Shown here: in pieces, positions 6,560 through 10,579 of the stretch | How positions within the stretch are numbered: the stretch's first letter is position 1 | Layout: each line of letters starts with the position of its first letter | Notes under the pieces: model-generated | Databases searched by the model: none | What the model was told of the DNA's origin: nothing | The model's input: only the letters and a program-made list of their open reading frames with translations | Assembly (NCBI GenBank): GCA_021323555.1 | Contig: JAJONP010000065.1 | Span: forward strand, 1-10,579 | Direction: 5' to 3' | Origin: Gammaproteobacteria bacterium | Lineage (GTDB): Bacteria; Pseudomonadota; Gammaproteobacteria; DSM-16500 | DNA: 10,579 nucleotides | Position numbers and translations under genes: made by a program

Positions 6560-7486
6560 ATGAAGACAAGAGAAAAAATCAAAGTAGATAAAACGAGAGG
6601 CACAATCAGACTAGATAAAATAACAGATATTCATATCTGGGAAGCAACGGATGATTCGATTGAGGACATTATTAATAGCTGTAATTGGCACGCGCGGCTA
6701 GAAGGTGTTTGCTATGTCATCAGATGGGTTAAGCAAGATGGTAAGATGGAGATGGCAATAAGTTGTAAATGGCCATATGACTATCAGTCGCTTTTAACGA
6801 AAGATTGGGTAAATCTTAAGGAAAATGATGCTCTTTGGCACCTATTAGAGTCTTATAAATTAGACCCAACCAACTCGAAAATACGAAGCGCTCTTTTTCC
6901 AGATGAGATTTATAACTATTTATTTCATAGCTACTTAGGGTTTTTTAAAGAAGATGATAAAGTTATAGACGATTTGTTTGAGCGTTTAGATTCAAGTAAG
7001 CGAGAGAAAATTAAGAATTCTTTATCTGATTTTGAAATTGCTATCTTTAATCATTATGTTATTTCTCAGGATAATAATTTGTCAGAAAAATTAAAAAATT
7101 TGAAAAACGTGTTATTGAAAAACAATAGAGGAGATGTTAACTGGAATGAAGTCGATACGCAGTTAGAGGACCTTCAGCATCTGATTGATCTAAAATATCC
7201 TAATAGTCAGTTGGCAAGGGCTTTTTATGTATTTTGTGGTGCTGTGGTGGGAGGGGTCATAGGTACGCAATATCTGGGTGCAGCAGCAGCGAGCGTTCCG
7301 CTAGCTCCTTGGATGGTGGGTGCTTTGGCAGGTAGTGCGATAGCCTGTGTGCTTTTGTTAGCGTATCATGCTTATACTTATCGAAGTACTTCTCAGTTGG
7401 GCATGTTTAAAAGCGCCTTGGACAAAGGGTTAGTGTTTTGTAATGCGGTTGAATCAGCGAGGAAGTTTCTGCCTTATAATTATTAA
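6560..7486 (+). CDS. Unknown protein with about 220-residue N-domain and C-terminal membrane hairpin (candidate effector)
   Basis: A 308-residue protein I do not recognise. Residues 1-75 look mixed beta, with several Trp (W28, W43, W56, W71). Residues 80-215 look mainly helical and charged (LSDFEIAIFNHYV, LSEKLKNLKNVLLKN). Residues 220-272 form two hydrophobic helices with a short Pro-containing turn: GAVVGGVIG, then PWM-V-G254-x-L-x-G258-x4-C263-x-L-L. This is the motif and spacing of the proteins at 3319 and 3933. A 36-residue polar tail ends FLPYNY and contains NAVESA, resembling NAAEAIA of the 3933 protein. There is no signal peptide, so a large cytosolic domain on a C-terminal hairpin is expected. 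TAGGG at 6548-6552 lies seven bases before the ATG. It converges on spoT with a 31-bp gap. A Dot/Icm effector role is inferred from architecture and context. Confidence 0.7.
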   Translation: MKTREKIKVDKTRGTIRLDKITDIHIWEATDDSIEDIINSCNWHARLEGVCYVIRWVKQDGKMEMAISCKWPYDYQSLLTKDWVNLKENDALWHLLESYKLDPTNSKIRSALFPDEIYNYLFHSYLGFFKEDDKVIDDLFERLDSSKREKIKNSLSDFEIAIFNHYVISQDNNLSEKLKNLKNVLLKNNRGDVNWNEVDTQLEDLQHLIDLKYPNSQLARAFYVFCGAVVGGVIGTQYLGAAAASVPLAPWMVGALAGSAIACVLLLAYHAYTYRSTSQLGMFKSALDKGLVFCNAVESARKFLPYNY

Positions 7487-7490
7487 TAGA

Positions 7491-7511
7491 CGCTTTACGC
7501 ATCTGTAAACG
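7491..7511 (+). terminator. Weak hairpin with T-rich flank between the 308-aa gene and spoT
   Basis: CG-C-TTTAC pairs with GTAAACG around a GCATCT loop, a seven-pair stem with one bulged base. It is followed on the plus strand by a T-rich tract (7515-7527) lying inside the spoT 3' end. It would serve the plus-strand gene; the minus strand has no matching T-run. Confidence 0.3.
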
Positions 7512-7517
7512 ATCATT

Positions 7518-9665
7518 TTACTTTTTTCTTTTCAGTATCTTGGGTTTTTGACGGACGACTTTAATCACATTATTTTTATTGCGTATTTTACGTAAGATGC
7601 GCGCAAGATGAATACGGTCGTGGACAGTGATAGTGAGATTGACAGAAAAATAATGCCCATCAAATTCTTTAGCATTGATATGTGCGATATTAGAATCCGA
7701 TTCTGCAATGGTCAGTGCCAGGCTTGCCAAACTACTTCGTTGATTTAAAATATGGACGTTTAGATCAACCGCAAAATCACCCACTACATTTTTTTCCCAA
7801 TGCAGTGAAATATATTTATCTAAATTATGTTGGTATTTAAGTAATATCGGACAGTGTTCGATATGTACCATCAATCCATGTCCAGATTCTATATAGCCGC
7901 CAATCGGGTCGCCAGGAATAGGCCGGCAGCATGTCGCAAAAATAACGACAATACCTTCAGTGCCTTTAATAGTAAGTGGGTGAATTTCTGTTGTTTCAGT
8001 AAGTGTCGTTATGCTTGCTGATTCATCTAATTTAGCTAATTGCTTTGCAGCAAGTGATGCAGCGCGATTGCCTATGCCGACTTCTTCATAAAGATGATTG
8101 ATCGAATCCAATTGTGCTGTTTTAACAAACGTTTCTAAGTGATCGGATTGTAGTTGTGACAGTGTTAAACCAAATGTATGTAATGATTTTTCAACAAGAC
8201 GTTTCCCGAGCTCGATGGATTCTTCGCGTTGTTGTTTTTTGAGGAAATGTTTAATTGTGCTGCGTGCTTTGCCTGTCACTACAAAATCAAGCCATGCAGG
8301 ATTGGGCCGTGTGCTTAAGGAAGTAATAATTTCAACTTGTTGACCATTGATTAAAGGTGTGCTCAAGGGTGCAAGACGTCGATCCAATTTTGCAGCAACG
8401 CATGTATTCCCAATGTCAGAGTGAATGGCGTAGGCAAAATCCACGGCGGTGGATCCTGCAGGCAATTCTAAAATGCTCCCTTTAGGCGTGAAGACGTATA
8501 CTTCATCAGGAAATAAATCTGTTTTGACATTTTCGATAAATTCTAAAGAATTCTTAGAGCTTTTATGCATTTCTAAAACATTTTTTAACCATTCTTTTGC
8601 ATGTTGTTGAGCTTCGCCTAATACTGATTTTTCTGTTTTATAAAGCCAATGCGCTGAGATGCCATATTCAGCCATTTTATTCATTTCTTCCGTGCGAATT
8701 TGTACTTCGATGGGCACACCGTAAGGGCCAAAAAGAGTAGTGTGTAAAGACTGATAACTATTCGCTTTGGGAATCGCAATATAATCTTTAAAGCGTTGTG
8801 TGATCGGCTTATAGAGATTATGCAACAGTCCAAGCACACGATAGCAAGTATCGACTTTATCAACAATGACACGAAATCCATAGACATCCATGACTTCAGA
8901 AAAAGATAAATGCTTATCGCGCATTTTTTTATAAATACTGTAAAGATGTTTTTCACGACTGCTGATCGAGCGTGCGCGTAAATTATGTCTTTGAAAACTT
9001 TTTTCTATTTGGGTGTTAATCAGCTCTAGTATTTCACGCCGATTACCACGGGCTTTTGTGACGGCCTCGTGTAAAATGCGATAGCGTACGGGGTAGAGCG
9101 CTGCAAAACCTAGATCTTCAAATTCAACGCGAAAAGCATGCATGCCAAGGCGATTCGCAATCGGCGCAAAAATTTCTAATGTTTCTTTCGCGATGCGATG
9201 ACGTTTTTCGCGTGGCAAGCTATCGATAGTTCGCATATTATGTAAGCGGTCGGCTAATTTAATAAGGATAACGCGAATATCGCGTGCCATTGCCATGATC
9301 ATTTTTCGAAAATTTTCAGCTTGTGCTTGTGCGCGTGTTTCAAATTCTATTTGAGTTAGTTTGGTGACGCCATCAACAAGATTTGCTATTTCTGGTCCGA
9401 ATTGATGCGCAATATCTTGTTTCTTTAAATGTGTATCTTCGAGCGCATCATGTAAAATAGCAGCGATGATGGTCGGGGCATCCATGTGCATTTCAGCCAG
9501 GATTTTTGCGACTGCGAGTGGGTGAGTGATGTAAGGTTCGCCTGTATGCCGCTTTTGTCCTTCATGGGCTTTTTCCGCAAGCGTGTAGGCACCTTCGATG
9601 AATTTTATTTGGGTTGCATCGAAGTAATTCTTTAACGCATGGCGTAGTGATTCAAGCTCGTCCAA
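7518..9665 (-). CDS. spoT: Bifunctional (p)ppGpp synthetase/hydrolase SpoT
   Basis: Makes and degrades the alarmone (p)ppGpp from GTP/GDP and ATP; cytoplasmic stringent-response regulator. The 715 residues match full-length Rel/Spo enzymes. The HD hydrolase domain has HDALEDT at 72-78 and KLADRLHNMRT at 136-146, so hydrolysis looks intact. The synthetase domain has SREKHLYSIYKKM (236-248), YGFRVIV (262-268), the RFKD motif (291-294) typical of bifunctional enzymes, YIAIPKANSYQSLHTT (295-310) and EVQIRTEEM (320-328). The TGS domain covers about 386-449, a Cys-containing element (ATCCRPIPGDPIGGY) about 577-591, and an ACT domain about 630-705. The start is TTG at 9665. TAAGGA sits eight bases upstream, the N-terminus aligns with the E. 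coli SpoT pattern up to AHEGQ and GEPYITHP, and an in-frame stop lies just upstream with no ATG between. Downstream trmH/recG are missing. Confidence 0.96.
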   Translation of the reverse strand: MDELESLRHALKNYFDATQIKFIEGAYTLAEKAHEGQKRHTGEPYITHPLAVAKILAEMHMDAPTIIAAILHDALEDTHLKKQDIAHQFGPEIANLVDGVTKLTQIEFETRAQAQAENFRKMIMAMARDIRVILIKLADRLHNMRTIDSLPREKRHRIAKETLEIFAPIANRLGMHAFRVEFEDLGFAALYPVRYRILHEAVTKARGNRREILELINTQIEKSFQRHNLRARSISSREKHLYSIYKKMRDKHLSFSEVMDVYGFRVIVDKVDTCYRVLGLLHNLYKPITQRFKDYIAIPKANSYQSLHTTLFGPYGVPIEVQIRTEEMNKMAEYGISAHWLYKTEKSVLGEAQQHAKEWLKNVLEMHKSSKNSLEFIENVKTDLFPDEVYVFTPKGSILELPAGSTAVDFAYAIHSDIGNTCVAAKLDRRLAPLSTPLINGQQVEIITSLSTRPNPAWLDFVVTGKARSTIKHFLKKQQREESIELGKRLVEKSLHTFGLTLSQLQSDHLETFVKTAQLDSINHLYEEVGIGNRAASLAAKQLAKLDESASITTLTETTEIHPLTIKGTEGIVVIFATCCRPIPGDPIGGYIESGHGLMVHIEHCPILLKYQHNLDKYISLHWEKNVVGDFAVDLNVHILNQRSSLASLALTIAESDSNIAHINAKEFDGHYFSVNLTITVHDRIHLARILRKIRNKNNVIKVVRQKPKILKRKK

Positions 9666-9673
9666 ATGATACG

Positions 9674-9679
9674 TCCTTA
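9674..9679 (-). promoter_or_regulatory. Ribosome binding site deciding the spoT TTG start
   Basis: TAAGGA on the minus strand, eight bases before TTG at 9665. There is no ATG or GTG in frame between it and an upstream TAG, so this site fixes the rare TTG start. Confidence 0.6.
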
Positions 9680-9765
9680 GAGGCTATAGATTAATAAACT
9701 AGAGTGTCTTTTTAGTAACCGTTCACGCCTTAATAGGCAAAGTCCGTATTTGGCCAATCTCGTGC

Positions 9766-9827
9766 GAAAATTTTATAAAAATCTGCTCACATACACGTGT
9801 ATGCTGCGCTATTTTTATAAAATTTTC
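9766..9827. repeat. Nested palindrome between rpoZ and spoT
   Basis: GAAAATTTTATAAAAAT (9766-9782) and its exact reverse complement (9811-9827) form 17-bp perfect arms. Between them sits a second perfect 14-bp palindrome, CATACACGTGTATG (9790-9803). It begins 16 bases after the rpoZ stop and about 100 bases before spoT. The rest of the gap adds TTGGCCAA (9750-9757) and a small GCCT/AGGC inverted repeat near 9728-9739. It could be a terminator or attenuator, an RNA-processing site, or a dispersed palindromic element (MITE/REP type). No other copy is in this window. Confidence 0.75.
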
Positions 9828-9842
9828 AGTTTATATCCAGAT

Positions 9843-10154
9843 TTATTCTGAATCTATTGAGTGATCATTTATTTCTGCTTCTTGTGGTGGAGGTGTTGCT
9901 GAAACCTCGTCAGGGGTGCTAATAAAAACATCGGAGGCTTTATCAATTTTATCTACTTCATGGGCATCGCTAAAATCAGTATGCCCTGTTGCAATTTCTT
10001 GTAAAGCGACCACAGTGGCTTTATGATTTTTCCATGGAACTTTAGGGTCGACACTGCCCCGCATTAATTGACGTGCGCGTCTTGCAGCCAATATGACTAA
10101 TACAAAGCGGTTTTTAACGTGTTTCAAGCAGTCTTCAACGGTAATACGTGCCAT
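9843..10154 (-). CDS. rpoZ: RNA polymerase omega subunit RpoZ
   Basis: Omega subunit of RNA polymerase; it helps fold and hold the beta' subunit and in proteobacteria forms part of a ppGpp site. The 103 residues begin [17 protein letters not shown], followed by the hallmark AARRARQL (23-30), a VPWKNHK segment, and [11 protein letters not shown] (47-57). The last 35 or so residues are acidic and Pro-rich and form a variable tail, as in other omegas. Position between gmk and spoT on the same strand is the standard gammaproteobacterial order. The ATG at 10154 has an AGAGG-like site about 11 bases upstream. The gap to gmk is 64 bp, so co-transcription from gmk is possible. SpoT makes the alarmone that omega helps RNA polymerase sense. 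Confidence 0.95.
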   Translation of the reverse strand: MARITVEDCLKHVKNRFVLVILAARRARQLMRGSVDPKVPWKNHKATVVALQEIATGHTDFSDAHEVDKIDKASDVFISTPDEVSATPPPQEAEINDHSIDSE

Positions 10155-10186
10155 CTTATTACATACCTCTATGATTTATTTAAGAG

Positions 10187-10197
10187 TCTTGACAAGA
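10187..10197. promoter_or_regulatory. Small inverted repeat with -35-like element upstream of rpoZ
   Basis: TCTTG-A-CAAGA is an 11-bp inverted repeat in the 64-bp gmk-rpoZ gap. On the minus strand it contains TTGTCA, a possible -35 for rpoZ, but the best -10 at normal spacing (CATAGA) is poor. The operator or promoter role is tentative. Confidence 0.25.
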
Positions 10198-10218
10198 ACA
10201 GGGTATCTTACAGATTGT

Positions 10219-10579
10219 TTATTTGCCTGTCAAATCCGCTAATAATTTATCTAATTTTAATATTTGTTTTGTTTGCAACAAGCGATTAGCTGTAATAACA
10301 GCTTTCAGATCAGAGAGTGCATGATCAAAGTCCGCATTGATAATCACATATCGGAATTCATGGATACGAGATACTGTTTCGTGCGCATCGGCAAGGCGTT
10401 GTTGAATAATGTCAGGGCTGTCTTGCGCGCGGTTTTTTAAGCGCTCCGCGAGATCGGCCAATGACGGAGGCAAAATAAAGATGCTAAGACATTCAGGAAA
10501 GAGGCGTTGAATTTGTTGGCAGCCTTGCCAGTCAATTTCTAAAATAACGTCAATGCCTTGTTTTAATGTTTTTTCTACC
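10219..10579 (-). CDS. gmk: Guanylate kinase Gmk, 5'-partial at the window edge
   Basis: Phosphorylates GMP to GDP with ATP in the cytoplasm, feeding GTP and ppGpp synthesis. About 119 C-terminal residues are visible of an enzyme usually near 205. The reading frame continues past an internal TTG at 10473 to the right edge, so the true start lies outside the window. Visible family marks are GIDVILEIDWQG, SIFILPPS, the lid-region arginines in ERLKNRAQDSPDIIQQRL, and the C-terminal YVIINADFDHALSDLKAVI. The P-loop and most of the GMP-binding domain lie off the edge. It is the first visible gene of the gmk-rpoZ-spoT cluster. Confidence 0.95.
   Translation of the reverse strand, partial: VEKTLKQGIDVILEIDWQGCQQIQRLFPECLSIFILPPSLADLAERLKNRAQDSPDIIQQRLADAHETVSRIHEFRYVIINADFDHALSDLKAVITANRLLQTKQILKLDKLLADLTGK

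Noticed and set aside
6555..6563. Two-codon leader frame (ATG CAA TGA) whose stop overlaps the start of the 6560 gene
   Set aside because: The only ribosome-site-like sequence (TAGGG) is two bases from this ATG, too close, and is well spaced for the ATG at 6560; probably chance.
8681..8956. Minus-strand frame inside spoT
   Set aside because: An out-of-frame shadow of a fully conserved spoT coding region.
10189..10194. Consensus -35 TTGACA on the plus strand in the gmk-rpoZ gap
   Set aside because: There is no acceptable -10 at 16-18 bp and it would point antisense into gmk; it is half of a small inverted repeat.
1..10579. tRNA, rRNA, insertion sequences or integrase genes
   Set aside because: None was recognised on either strand; the accessory genes show no transposase or attachment-site duplication nearby.

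Overview
The window reads as a piece of a gammaproteobacterial chromosome, most likely from a host-associated member of the Legionellales (Legionella/Coxiella-like). Two things point there. The right end carries the gammaproteobacterial block gmk-rpoZ-spoT. The middle carries a small signal-peptide protein with the hallmark sequence of the IcmD/DotP family of the Dot/Icm type IVB secretion system. Base composition looks moderately AT-rich, and more so between genes. The species cannot be named from this sequence.

Left (1-3190): the 3' two-thirds or so of a very large secreted repeat protein of filamentous-haemagglutinin type. Nine imperfect repeats of 74-100 residues are followed by a conserved beta-rich block, a proline stretch, a Ser/Asp-rich tail and a C-terminal Gly-Cys-Phe. 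Its N-terminus lies outside the window.

Middle (3191-7486): accessory genes mixed with two enzyme genes. Three plus-strand genes (3319-3774, 3933-4313, 6560-7486) encode otherwise unlike proteins. Each has a C-terminal two-helix hydrophobic hairpin with the same motif, G-x-L-x-G-x4-C-x-L-L. Their N-termini differ: a RanBP2-type zinc finger, a short charged helix, and an unrecognised domain of about 220 residues. Between them lie an alpha/beta hydrolase (minus), the IcmD/DotP-like protein (plus) and nadD (minus). Two convergent pairs overlap at their 3' ends by 32 and 25 bp.

Right (7518-10579): the minus-strand order gmk (partial), rpoZ, spoT. The stringent-response enzyme SpoT starts at a TTG codon. 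It is separated from rpoZ by 177 bp containing a strong nested palindrome. The trmH and recG genes that follow spoT in enterics are not here; the unknown 308-residue gene converges on spoT instead.

Working picture (inference): nadD, spoT, rpoZ and gmk are core metabolism and regulation. The plus-strand genes around them look like host-interaction genes: a surface adhesin, a Dot/Icm component or paralogue, and three modular membrane-hairpin proteins that are candidate Dot/Icm substrates inserting into host membranes. That family of different N-terminal modules on one shared hairpin tail is the most interesting item in the window.
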